This document shows positions 27,530 through 36,585 of a stretch of 64,000 nucleotides of DNA, piece by piece. The translations under genes and the position numbers were made by a program. Position 1 is the stretch's first letter; each line of letters starts with the position of its first letter. The stretch is from Fibrobacterota bacterium (GTDB taxonomy: Bacteria; Fibrobacterota; Chitinivibrionia; Chitinivibrionales; Chitinispirillaceae), in NCBI GenBank assembly GCA_023436145.1, contig JAEZKP010000073.1:1-64000 (forward strand), in the 5' to 3' direction. The notes under the pieces were generated by a model. It was not told the origin of the DNA. It saw nothing but the letters and a program-made list of their open reading frames with translations, and searched no databases.

Positions 27530-27781
27530 GGCTGTCTGAAACAGTATTGTGCCGCAGTTTTATTGGTTGTATGTACAAAGATAGAACCATTTAGCTGCAG
27601 ACCTCACGCATTAATATATATTATACATGAAATTTGCGGTTTCTTCTGTTTTACCGGTTTGCCTGTCAATACTGTGTATCTGATTAATATATCTGAGGAA
27701 TGTGAAAAACTCACTACACTGGAAAAACCCGTTTTTCCAGATACTGGATGTAACCTGATTAAATCTGGAATTCTGCTGATA

Positions 27782-30457
27782 ATGGATCAAGATAAAAATC
27801 AACATAAATCATTTCCTGAGCAGGAATGGCTTAAAACCATTTCAGATTTACCTATTTCAGATCTGGGTAAAAAAGGTCCAGTCTTTAAAGCTCCTGATAG
27901 CATCCCGGAAATGCCCCCGGATATCGGGGCAGGCGAGATACCTGGTTCCGGTCCGATTGTTGATGTAATAGGTGAGGGCGGGTTTGCCCGTGTTTATAAG
28001 GTCCATAATTGGAAACTGGACCTGGACCGTGCTGTAAAGGTGTTGCTTCCGACCGGAAAAAAAGAAGTGTCGGAACGTTTTTTAACCGAAGCCAGAATTA
28101 CTGCTCGTCTGGATCATCCTAATATTGTAAAGGTTTTCAGAGTAGATGAATGGAGTGGATGTCCATTTATCGAAATGGAATTCATTGACGGCAAGTCACT
28201 TGAATCAATTCTAACCGAAAGGGGTCCTTTCCCTCCTTATGCAGCATGTGCAGTGGGGATCTTTATTGCCCAGGCTCTGCATTATGCACATACCCTGGAT
28301 TTCATTCTTTCTGAGAAACACTATAAAGGAGTCATTCACCGTGATCTGAAACCTGCCAATATAATGCTGCACAGCGATGGTAGGTTAAAATTAATGGATT
28401 TTGGTATCGCAAGGCCCATATCCACCGGACTACATACGATGGGCGAAAATATTGTGGGTACTTTGCAATATCTTTCCCCGGAGCAGTTAAACCACAGAAA
28501 CATTGATCAGAGAACCGACATTTACGCAGTAGGGGCTATTCTTTACGAGCTTTTATGCGGAATAAAGGCATTTCCTGACGAGGGTCTAACAGACCTTGTC
28601 AATAAAAAAGCTTGCGGTATTTACAAATCTTTTGGTGAATTTCCTCTCTCTATTCCCAGAAAATTGACAGAAATAGTTGATAAGTGCCTCTACGTAAACA
28701 AAGAGGAACGTTATGCCGACGCCAAAAGCCTCCTGGCTGCTCTTAACGTCGCTTTTGCACAATTCTCCAGTGTGAAGCCTGAAGAGGCACTTAAAAATTT
28801 TATGGAGAATCCCGCTTATAATCCGGCTCCAAAGAGAACAGCAAAAAAGAGGCTGAGTTTTCCTAAACTGAGGTTGCCAAAGTGGCATCTGCCGCCAATA
28901 CCAAAAATCCAGATGCCCAGTTTTCCGCAGATCCATTTTCCAAAATTCTCCGGACTTAAATTTCTGATAAATAAGATTGCTGGTTTGCCGCAAATGCTCC
29001 TATCAGCACTTAAAGGCTTTCTGGCATTTTGGTTAGGGTTATTTGCAAAAATACTAAAGCGGTTCTGTTCGGCTGTTTCCTCACTGATTTCGTTTATTAA
29101 ACATATCCCAAAAGTTGTTTATGGGGTTGCTGGCGGATTATTGCTGTCATTTCCTTTGGTAATATATATTGCAATTCAAACCAGAGATAAAGGTTCCATC
29201 CATACGGCAAGTAAAACTTCTGCTGATTCAGCAATTATCTTCGCTTATAAGATTCCTGTTGCGGATGACAAAGATAAAAAAGAAATATTTATTCCTGAGA
29301 TTCTAAATCCAGCTTTTAATGATATTGTTCAGTCTGAAACACTGTCAGTTATCTGGCATCAGATCGCTTCAGCTGATTCTTACACAGTTCAAATCGATAC
29401 AGGTGATACTGTCTACACCACCTGGCGGGAAACCGTTCATAAGGACACATTTTGCATCATTACAGATATAAAACCCGGTGCATATCACTGCCGGGTAGGA
29501 ATTGTCACTGAAGATGGGAAATATTTCTGGAGTGCTCCTAATTATTTCCAGTATTCTCCTGTGTACAAAATACCCAGAACACTTTCGCCTTCCCATGAAG
29601 ATACATGTAGAAACCGTGAAATAACCTTTCAATGGACTAAAGCGCTAAATGCCAAAGCCTATAATATTGCGGTTGCCAGTGACAGCGGTTTCAGAGAGTT
29701 GATATTGGACAGCAATGGATGCAGAGACACCTCCCTGACAGCAATTTTCTATGATACCTCATTAACTTACTTCTGGCGTGTGCAAACGGTAACTGGAAAC
29801 GAATGGTCTTCCACCTCTGCTTTTTTGCTTAAAGACAGGAGAAATTACTGTTCTGAAGTTGCTTCAGCACTGGGAAAGGGGAGATTGTTAAGCGCTGAGA
29901 AGTTGATAAATAAAATATCTCCGGCTGAACAATGCAAAGATACTCTGCTTGTCAGACTGGCTGATGGTTATTTGCAAAAAGGCAATACTGAAAAGGCAGA
30001 ATCGTTACTGGCACAAGTGACATTGCAAGACATATTTGTTTGTTATTTGAAAAGTAGGATTCTGGTCAGTAATGGAGAATATGCTACCGCACTGAGTCTT
30101 CTGGACTCAGCTGTTAATACAGAAACACTGTTTCGCTCCTGGGAAGATTCCACCAGGGTCATTTACTGGCGTGCTGAGATGGCGCAAATGGCCTATGAAA
30201 ACAAAAAAGAACCTGTAAAAGGTAAAAAAGCATATTATGCATGGGAATCAGTCCTTAAAAGGTACAGTTCAGATAAAACACACCCCAATTATAAACAGGC
30301 TGTAATAAAAATGAACCAGCTTTATCATACAGATAAGATTTTCAGTTCAGATAAGGACAGCCTGAAGGCCCGACTTTCAAATGATAATGCTGTTGAAGAA
30401 TCCTCCGGTAAACAGAAGAAAAAGAGATGGCTGCAGCAGATAAAGCCGTTAAGATGA
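27782..30457 (+). CDS. Transmembrane Ser/Thr kinase A (PpkA-like) with periplasmic Fn3/TPR-like domains
   Basis: 891 residues using the ATG at 27782. The frame extends upstream to a TTG at 27563, but that extension has no domain character, and starting here gives the same spacer before the glycine loop as kinase B. Kinase domain about 58-330: GEGGFARVY loop (64 on), Lys in RAVKVLLP, catalytic HRDLKPANIM (His186) and DFG (206). There is an insertion FILSEKHYKG before HRD. A proline/basic linker with repeated LPKW-PPIPK-type steps (about 350-430) leads to one membrane helix (about 445-466). The outer part has two Fn3-like domains (motifs SYTVQIDTGDTVYTTW and AYNIAVASDSGF) and a TPR-like end homologous to kinase B. 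It is convergent with the FHA-transglycosylase A gene. Confidence 0.85.
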   Translation: MDQDKNQHKSFPEQEWLKTISDLPISDLGKKGPVFKAPDSIPEMPPDIGAGEIPGSGPIVDVIGEGGFARVYKVHNWKLDLDRAVKVLLPTGKKEVSERFLTEARITARLDHPNIVKVFRVDEWSGCPFIEMEFIDGKSLESILTERGPFPPYAACAVGIFIAQALHYAHTLDFILSEKHYKGVIHRDLKPANIMLHSDGRLKLMDFGIARPISTGLHTMGENIVGTLQYLSPEQLNHRNIDQRTDIYAVGAILYELLCGIKAFPDEGLTDLVNKKACGIYKSFGEFPLSIPRKLTEIVDKCLYVNKEERYADAKSLLAALNVAFAQFSSVKPEEALKNFMENPAYNPAPKRTAKKRLSFPKLRLPKWHLPPIPKIQMPSFPQIHFPKFSGLKFLINKIAGLPQMLLSALKGFLAFWLGLFAKILKRFCSAVSSLISFIKHIPKVVYGVAGGLLLSFPLVIYIAIQTRDKGSIHTASKTSADSAIIFAYKIPVADDKDKKEIFIPEILNPAFNDIVQSETLSVIWHQIASADSYTVQIDTGDTVYTTWRETVHKDTFCIITDIKPGAYHCRVGIVTEDGKYFWSAPNYFQYSPVYKIPRTLSPSHEDTCRNREITFQWTKALNAKAYNIAVASDSGFRELILDSNGCRDTSLTAIFYDTSLTYFWRVQTVTGNEWSSTSAFLLKDRRNYCSEVASALGKGRLLSAEKLINKISPAEQCKDTLLVRLADGYLQKGNTEKAESLLAQVTLQDIFVCYLKSRILVSNGEYATALSLLDSAVNTETLFRSWEDSTRVIYWRAEMAQMAYENKKEPVKGKKAYYAWESVLKRYSSDKTHPNYKQAVIKMNQLYHTDKIFSSDKDSLKARLSNDNAVEESSGKQKKKRWLQQIKPLR

Positions 30458-30516
30458 CTTTCCATTCAGGGGTTTTCTGAAACAGCCGGAGATTCTGTAT
30501 TGGAGAGAACGGAAAT

Positions 30517-32313
30517 TCACTGAATCTTTGGTCCAAAACCGTACAACTCAGGATGCCGGTCAATAATAATCCGGGCTAACACTTGCGGAACATATTCGCG
30601 GGTTTCCATGGCCAGAATAGTACTTGTCCTGTATAAATACCAGAAGTCCCGGTCTCGTACCGGATTTTCTACTTTGTCTAGCGCCCTCCTGATTTTTTCT
30701 TCACCTGCGTTATAGGCGGCAATCGCAAGAAGTACACCACGCCCATCTCCGAACAATATTAAAAGTGATCGGAAATATTCAGCTGCAGCGACGGTTGATT
30801 TTCTCCAGTCTCTGCGTTCGTCAACTGAATTGTTTATCAGGAGATTGAAACGACGGCCTGTGCTTTCCATGAATTGCCACATGCCAACTGCTCCTGCAGA
30901 ACTTTGTGCATTAGTGTCCAGCAGGCTCTCCTGCATCGCAACATATCCCAGAATCGGCGGTATATTTCTTTTCTGAAATGTTTTTTCGATTTCAGGGAAA
31001 TAAATGTTTTTTCTCCGTATCAGTATTTCAGTAGCTTTCCTTTTATTGTTAGTAAACAGATCTATATAATATTTCACCCGTTCGAGCATATGATGTGGAA
31101 TGGAATAATTTTTTTCATTCAATTCGGCCATGATCTCATCCAGAAACATCTCTACAGTATCCGAATAGATTTTATGCTGATCTTTTAATTCCAGCTTAGC
31201 CTTTACCGAGTCGAATTGGGATTGAATTTTCTGGAGCTTTTTGTAAAGTGTTATCGTTCTGTTGCTATCGGTCTGGTCCTGGGTACGGGCTTTTTCCAGT
31301 AAATCATCGAATGAGGCTATTTGATTTTTCAGAGATCTGGCTTTTGAAAGCTGGTTCTTATAACTGAAATAGCCATTTGCAAACCATAAAATGCCGGTAA
31401 CCAGTAATGCTATAATCAAACCGGAAATTATGAAATATTTTCGCCGCATAGAGAGGTAGGCATTGGTAACTGTGGTTATAAAACGTTTCTGCTGTTCACC
31501 GATTTTTTCATTTCTCAGTATCTTGGCACGGGTGCTCGGATTTTTCACCAGGATGTCAATATCCTGAGTATTCATAATCTGCTTTTGAAGCCTTGAGGAT
31601 ATTTCCATTGTATTGCTTATTTGAAATGGGGCATTCAGCTCTATACTTTCCTTGCCAGGAGAAACATCAAAGAGATTGTCGTCTTCTGCTTTACCGGATT
31701 TTTGTTCTGGTCTTTGACTATTCAGTGGGTTAAAGCTCTTTTTTGGGGTAAATTGGACATGTTTGCCTGGTAGTGGCAGGTTATGCTCCTCCATTTCCGG
31801 AGATACATCAAAAAGGTTACTGTCTGAATCGATGTCTGGATTATGGGTACTGATTTTTTCTTTGATAACCTGTTCATTTTGACCCGGCAGGGGGAGAGTG
31901 CAACTTTCTGTATTTGGTGATACATCAATTGGGAGGCTCTCTTGAGTCCTATCAGCCCCGGTTTGAGAAGATAACTGCTGAACTTCGTCTTGCTTTTCAA
32001 TAATGAAGCGTAATTGAGGGCCTTGAGAGCCAAAACGGACAATATCATTATGATTAAGCTGGATTTTTGTGACTTGTTTCCCATTGACAAAAAGATGGTT
32101 TGTACTGCCTAAATCTTCAATAACTACCCGGGTGTCGTCAATTAGTATTACTGCATGCCTGTTGGAGACCCTTAAATTATTAAGACCTATCTGGATGGTA
32201 CAGGAAGAGTGCCGGCCCAAGACTGTCTGTTGGTTGACAAGTTTAATTTTTCGGCTGATACCATCAGTCGACAGGATTTCTACAAAAAAGCTTTGATTTA
32301 TACTCATATTCAC
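30517..32313 (-). CDS. FHA-TM-lytic transglycosylase fusion A
   Basis: 598 residues. FHA domain about 10-105 with its phosphothreonine-binding residues: GRH (33-35), S50/H53 in VSNRH, and N78 in LFVNG. A 180-residue linker holds three copies of a DVSPxxE-x-LPLPG-type motif (about 127-145, 166-184, 213-231). One membrane helix (294-316) and a coiled coil (about 320-400) follow, then a periplasmic SLT/MltD-like transglycosylase (about 451-560) with catalytic Glu462 in AMQESLLD, then AGAVGMWQFM and AAYNAGE. FHA reads phosphothreonine in the cytoplasm; SLT cleaves peptidoglycan by forming 1,6-anhydroMurNAc. It is convergent with kinase A and divergent from tssM1. I do not know this three-part fusion as a described T6SS component. 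Confidence 0.85.
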   Translation of the reverse strand: MNMSINQSFFVEILSTDGISRKIKLVNQQTVLGRHSSCTIQIGLNNLRVSNRHAVILIDDTRVVIEDLGSTNHLFVNGKQVTKIQLNHNDIVRFGSQGPQLRFIIEKQDEVQQLSSQTGADRTQESLPIDVSPNTESCTLPLPGQNEQVIKEKISTHNPDIDSDSNLFDVSPEMEEHNLPLPGKHVQFTPKKSFNPLNSQRPEQKSGKAEDDNLFDVSPGKESIELNAPFQISNTMEISSRLQKQIMNTQDIDILVKNPSTRAKILRNEKIGEQQKRFITTVTNAYLSMRRKYFIISGLIIALLVTGILWFANGYFSYKNQLSKARSLKNQIASFDDLLEKARTQDQTDSNRTITLYKKLQKIQSQFDSVKAKLELKDQHKIYSDTVEMFLDEIMAELNEKNYSIPHHMLERVKYYIDLFTNNKRKATEILIRRKNIYFPEIEKTFQKRNIPPILGYVAMQESLLDTNAQSSAGAVGMWQFMESTGRRFNLLINNSVDERRDWRKSTVAAAEYFRSLLILFGDGRGVLLAIAAYNAGEEKIRRALDKVENPVRDRDFWYLYRTSTILAMETREYVPQVLARIIIDRHPELYGFGPKIQ

Positions 32314-32577
32314 AAAATAACTTCGGTGGATTCTTGAGAAAAGAGATTGTTGCTTGATTCGCTACAATCCACTTCGTATTTTAGAAATCTGTTCAGTAAC
32401 ATCCACCAGTCATAATCGGTGTTTTAAGCAGATCAGCTGAAAAAAAGCTTATCCTTAATCAGTTCAAAATGTATCTGAGAAGTGATTCTGGCAGGAGATA
32501 ATCACATTTCAACCTTTGGCATTAATTAATTGCCGGGGTAGGGCTGCACACAAATATCAATACACAGGTGACCTTCG

Positions 32578-35500
32578 ATGATGAAAATCAAACCTATGAA
32601 GCTCCCGGTAAAAAATCTGAAGAATGAAAAGAATGGGAATTTAAAAAACCAGCAATTAAGGCTGGAATTTAACTCTGCTATTAAGAGATATCAGAATGCT
32701 GTGGGGGTTGGAAGATTAAAAAGAAGAAGTCTGATTTACTCTCGTCCCTGGTTTTTAGTATGTGGTCCTGCCGGATCAGGAAAATCAACCCTGCTTAATA
32801 AATCCGGCCTTAACTGGATTGCAACTTATCCGGATGAATCAGATGAGCAGATTCAGTTCCGATTTTCTGATGAAGCGGTTTGGATAGACATACCTGGAAG
32901 TTTAATGGAAGACTCAGCCTCTGAAGAGTTCAAAGTTTTCCTGGAGACTCTGGCCTGGATTCGAAGACGACGTCCTTTGGATGGTATACTAGTGGTCATG
33001 GAATGTGGGGGGATACTTGATGCTGAGCTTTTGAGCATTAAATTCAGAGGAGAAGCACTGAGAAGGCGCATTGATCAGATAATAAAGCTCTGGGGTATCG
33101 AGTTGCCTGTTTACCATATCTTTTCAAAGGTAGATAAAATAACCGGTTTTAATGAGCTTTTCAGTGATCCGATGGGAAAATGGAATGAGCGGGTCTTAGG
33201 TGCAACCTTGAATGATTCTCTCATTGACAGAAATATAAAAGATCTGTTTATGGAAGAGCTTTCTTCTGTACTTGAATGGATAAAAGAGATTCAGGTCAAG
33301 ATGCTTGCCCGGGACAGGGACCAGTCAAACCGCAGATCGATTTGCCAATTTACCATAATGTTTGAATCGATGAGGGAAAAAATTTCCTCATTGTTCAGCA
33401 CTGTTTTCAAAAGAAGTGATCATTCCGGCAGACCGCTGTTTGGCGGTTTCTTTTTTACCAGTTGTCAAAATGGCGATATGAACTTACCGGATAGTGATGA
33501 TCGCATTTTTGATGTCAGCAAAACCATCATTTCACATCCACTTAATCCCAACAAAAAGAAAGCATCATCAAATTCTCACAATTCTCTCCAGGGGCCCTCT
33601 GCCGCGAACACTTCGTATTTTGTTGTACCTCTTTTTACAAATGCCATTCCCAAGCATGCTGCACCAATATCCACTACTGAACAGAAATTAAGACAGAACA
33701 TGGTTTCATCGTTCTGGAAATCGGCTGCTGCAATTCTTTTTATTGCATTGTTTTCGATATCTGTATGGAAAATGTATGCCAATGTACGGGGAATCGATAA
33801 GAGGGTGCGAACCGATTTTTCAGTTCCGGTAGCACATTCCACCGAAGGCATAAAGCAACTGGGTGGTTTATTACAGCATTACCTGAACTTCCAGCAATAT
33901 GCCAAAAAAAGGACATTTTCAATGTTCATCACCAGGTATGATGCTGAGAAAATGTATTCAGAAGTCAAGGACGCATTTTTCTTATCGGTTTTTAAAAACA
34001 TTGTGCAGCCATGTTCGGAGGAAATGAATAACCGGCTCTCCAGGTTGGTAAATCTCTCTGAAAACAGTTCGGAAAACGATTTTCTTAAATTGAAGCATTT
34101 GCTGCAGACATATCTGGCTATTTCCGATTCAAACCAGACTTACTCCGGAATAATTGACAGGAATATAACCGTCCCGATACTCCATAATATGGCTCTTACT
34201 TCGATTTTCGGTTCACCATATATTACAAGTGGTCTTGACACCATATTGACCCGGGTGATCGGTGAATATGTAACTGAATTACAAAAGACCAAAGATTCAA
34301 AACACAGAATCCATGCAGATAAAAGGCTTGTTGAATCGGTGCAGAAAAAGCTGGTTTCAATGTTTGATGTCAATGCAGTCTATGCTATGGCCTGCAACGA
34401 TCTTCTTGCAACATCAAAAAACCTTGGACTGGTGGATATTGTGGGTTACGACATCCCTCTTAACCTGCATTCATTGATGACACTTAATGAGGTGTACACA
34501 CCATTTGGGTGGAATGGGAGAGTTCGTAAGAAATTCAAAGAAACCAGCAGGCTACGTGAAAATATAGAGGATTGGGCTATTGGGGGAAATAAAGTTGCAT
34601 TTTCCGGTATTTTTAATGATCCGCAGCTTCTTTACAATGGGCTAGTGCAGAGATACAGTGAAGATGTAAAAATGCAATGGCGCAACCTGGTCAACTCTAT
34701 TTCCATGGAGCGATTCATTTCACTTCAGAACGGTCAGGAACGACTGCTTCAGGTAAGTGGAGCACAATCTGATATTGCAAAACTAATTTTAAAATTGGCC
34801 GCCTGGTCAGGAGAATTTATAAAGACAGATTCCGTAAATGCTGCGGAACCGGCATTCCTTAAATTTACCGATGAAATGACTTTCCTGCGCCAGTTTACAG
34901 CTTCAAATCTTGCTCAATACCAGAAACAGTTTGAAGAGGTGGCAAAGGGGTTGGCAAAATCTTCAGATGAAGGTTCGATTCTGGGAGTATTTACAGGGCG
35001 TGATGGTGATCCGTTACTTAGCTGTTATCAGTTTGTTAATACCTCTGTGCTATTACCTCTCTCAAAGGATCAGAAAGGATTTCTGGAGCATGTGTTGATG
35101 TTACCATACCAGCGTACCATCGATCTGCTGAAACCGGAACTTGCCAGTAATCTGGATGCAAAGTGGAAAGATGTGTTTGAATGGTTCGAAGGGTCCTTTA
35201 ACCGTTTATATCCTTTTTCTGACAATGACAAAGAGGCTTCGTTTAACAGCGTGGTTGAATTTTTCGATCCTGCAGGTGGTAAATTGTGGAAAACCTATAA
35301 TGACTATATAAGTCCATATGTTACAAAAAAAAGTTCTTCGGTTTTTGAATCACGTAACCTGCAAGGTATGATTCCTATCCGGTTTTCTCCATCATTTCTC
35401 AGGTGTCTAAGTAAAGCAGATACGATTTCACGTATTTTTTACAAAGATGGTAAACGTAAAATCTGGAAAGTGACTATACTGCCACAGTTTCAGCAGGCAG

Positions 35501-35880
35501 GTAATCCCAGAAAATTGAAAAATGCGACAATAACTCTGGGAAGAGCGTCGATAGCGATGCTGACCGAGCCAGGAAAATCTTTGAGCTGGCCTGGAGAAGG
35601 GGATGAACAGAGTTTACAATTGGATTTTATTGATAATCTTAATAGAAGCGGAAAAAAAGTTATACATGGTAAATGGAGCCTCATGCGTCTCATGAACAGC
35701 TCATACAGACAGTCTGGAAATAATTTTCAGCCTGGTTTTACAGTGGAATTGAAAACCTGGCACAATTCTATAATACAGATAAATCTGCCAGCCAGTGTGA
35801 CTGTTTCATCATCGGATCCAGCTCACCCGTTCTGCCATAATGCACTGAAAGGCTTTTCCGTTCCCAAAACACTGTTTTGA
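32578..35880 (+). CDS. tssM: T6SS membrane-complex protein TssM (IcmF), copy 1
   Basis: 1100 residues. Walker A GPAGSGKS (63-70) and the IcmF-type NTPase stretch VWIDIPGSLM, LVVMECGG and HIFSKVDKITGF are clear. One membrane helix (about 381-400, AAAILFIALFSISVW) precedes a long periplasmic part of about 700 residues, ending in the beta-rich TssM C-terminal region (LQLDFIDN, SLMRLMN). Canonical TssM carries two extra membrane helices before the NTPase domain; here residues 1-55 are polar and charged. TssM spans the inner membrane and forms the channel that binds TssL and, in most systems, the lipoprotein TssJ, which is not seen in this window. It is divergent from FHA-transglycosylase A with 264 bases between. 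Confidence 0.9.
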   Translation: MMKIKPMKLPVKNLKNEKNGNLKNQQLRLEFNSAIKRYQNAVGVGRLKRRSLIYSRPWFLVCGPAGSGKSTLLNKSGLNWIATYPDESDEQIQFRFSDEAVWIDIPGSLMEDSASEEFKVFLETLAWIRRRRPLDGILVVMECGGILDAELLSIKFRGEALRRRIDQIIKLWGIELPVYHIFSKVDKITGFNELFSDPMGKWNERVLGATLNDSLIDRNIKDLFMEELSSVLEWIKEIQVKMLARDRDQSNRRSICQFTIMFESMREKISSLFSTVFKRSDHSGRPLFGGFFFTSCQNGDMNLPDSDDRIFDVSKTIISHPLNPNKKKASSNSHNSLQGPSAANTSYFVVPLFTNAIPKHAAPISTTEQKLRQNMVSSFWKSAAAILFIALFSISVWKMYANVRGIDKRVRTDFSVPVAHSTEGIKQLGGLLQHYLNFQQYAKKRTFSMFITRYDAEKMYSEVKDAFFLSVFKNIVQPCSEEMNNRLSRLVNLSENSSENDFLKLKHLLQTYLAISDSNQTYSGIIDRNITVPILHNMALTSIFGSPYITSGLDTILTRVIGEYVTELQKTKDSKHRIHADKRLVESVQKKLVSMFDVNAVYAMACNDLLATSKNLGLVDIVGYDIPLNLHSLMTLNEVYTPFGWNGRVRKKFKETSRLRENIEDWAIGGNKVAFSGIFNDPQLLYNGLVQRYSEDVKMQWRNLVNSISMERFISLQNGQERLLQVSGAQSDIAKLILKLAAWSGEFIKTDSVNAAEPAFLKFTDEMTFLRQFTASNLAQYQKQFEEVAKGLAKSSDEGSILGVFTGRDGDPLLSCYQFVNTSVLLPLSKDQKGFLEHVLMLPYQRTIDLLKPELASNLDAKWKDVFEWFEGSFNRLYPFSDNDKEASFNSVVEFFDPAGGKLWKTYNDYISPYVTKKSSSVFESRNLQGMIPIRFSPSFLRCLSKADTISRIFYKDGKRKIWKVTILPQFQQAGNPRKLKNATITLGRASIAMLTEPGKSLSWPGEGDEQSLQLDFIDNLNRSGKKVIHGKWSLMRLMNSSYRQSGNNFQPGFTVELKTWHNSIIQINLPASVTVSSSDPAHPFCHNALKGFSVPKTLF

Positions 35881-35887
35881 TGGTGTT
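35818..35887 (+). repeat. 3' end of tssM1, parent of a degraded copy at 41173-41243
   Basis: These 70 bases cover the last codons and stop of tssM1 plus 7 bases. They match 41173-41243 with only a handful of substitutions and one extra base in the second copy. The shared stretch begins CCAGCTCACCCGTTCTGCC and ends GATGGTGTT. Confidence 0.85.
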
Positions 35888-35932
35888 TTGGGATCGGCTG
35901 TCATGAAAATGTTGAATGTTGAAAGCCGATCC
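35862..35932 (+). other. Two overlapping hairpins at the end of tssM1
   Basis: TCCCAAAACAC (35862-35872) pairs with GTGTTTTGGGA (35883-35893), an 11-base perfect stem with the tssM stop codon in its loop. GGATCGGCT (35891-35899) pairs perfectly with AGCCGATCC (35924-35932). The arms share three bases, so the two structures partly exclude each other. No T-run follows, so this is more like an mRNA-end stabiliser or a Rho-type stop than an intrinsic terminator. The first hairpin is destroyed in the 41 kb copy. Confidence 0.55.
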
Positions 35933-36585
35933 TGAAAAAGCAATTTCCCTGGAAGATATCGCTTTTTGCATGTTATTAGCACTTGAAAAATAGTGTTACT
36001 TCTGATTCCAGTATTTCAGACTATGCCTGGACTTCTCGACCAGGCCAACCGATCCTGCCACTTTGTCGACCCAGTTTGTTTTCCACATTTGCAGAAGAAA
36101 AACTTGCATTAATTTTTTTATCCGGAAATGCTCTGGTACAAGAAATCCGTCAGATGCTTATTGATTTATGTAGATCCAGGAGGTGAGCATATCTCATTGG
36201 CAACTGCATTCTTAGTGATATTCCTTTCTACCCACTTTCTCATCGGTTATATTTCATTATGCCGAAACCTTAAAAAGAATGGTATAATAAAGGGTATATG
36301 GTTATATAGTGTCCGGCTTCATTCAATATCGAAATTAGTTCGGAGAAAATAAAAAACGGGAGTTTACTATAGTTTTGTGCTTTTTCAGAATAAATTCTTA
36401 AAACATGCCAAACATTATTTAAGAGGAAATATTTTGTACACTCTTTATAAAACATAGAGAAAACGGTTAGAAATAGTGTCGTAATCATCTGATTTATAGT
36501 CAAAAAAAATTTTAAAAAACTGGTAGCAGATTGACCTAAAAGGAATCTCGTTAAAATCGCGTCAAGATGAAACTAAGGATCGCCA
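35933..36585. other. Non-coding, AT-rich gap of about 650 bases
   Basis: No open frame here has a convincing start, Shine-Dalgarno or protein character; the longest ones are under 80 codons. Only small inverted repeats (for example CCTGG and CCAGG around 36025-36045) are visible. The last 50 bases should hold the promoter of the beta-helix gene. Together with the fragments at 41 kb, this gap suggests the surface-protein genes sit in a rearranged stretch. Confidence 0.5.

Noticed and set aside
27563..27781. N-terminal extension of kinase A from a TTG start
   Set aside because: The 73 extra residues have no domain signal, include many Cys/Ile by chance, and kinase B has no counterpart.
32516..32536. 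TTGGCATTAATTAATTGCCGG upstream of tssM1 as a sigma-54 promoter
   Set aside because: The GG and GC are 12 bases apart, not the required 10. The near-palindrome might still be an operator, but it is not fully symmetric.
35983..36352. Short overlapping plus-strand ORFs (up to 74 codons) after tssM1
   Set aside because: No Shine-Dalgarno, no domain character, Ser/Arg/Leu-rich chance composition.
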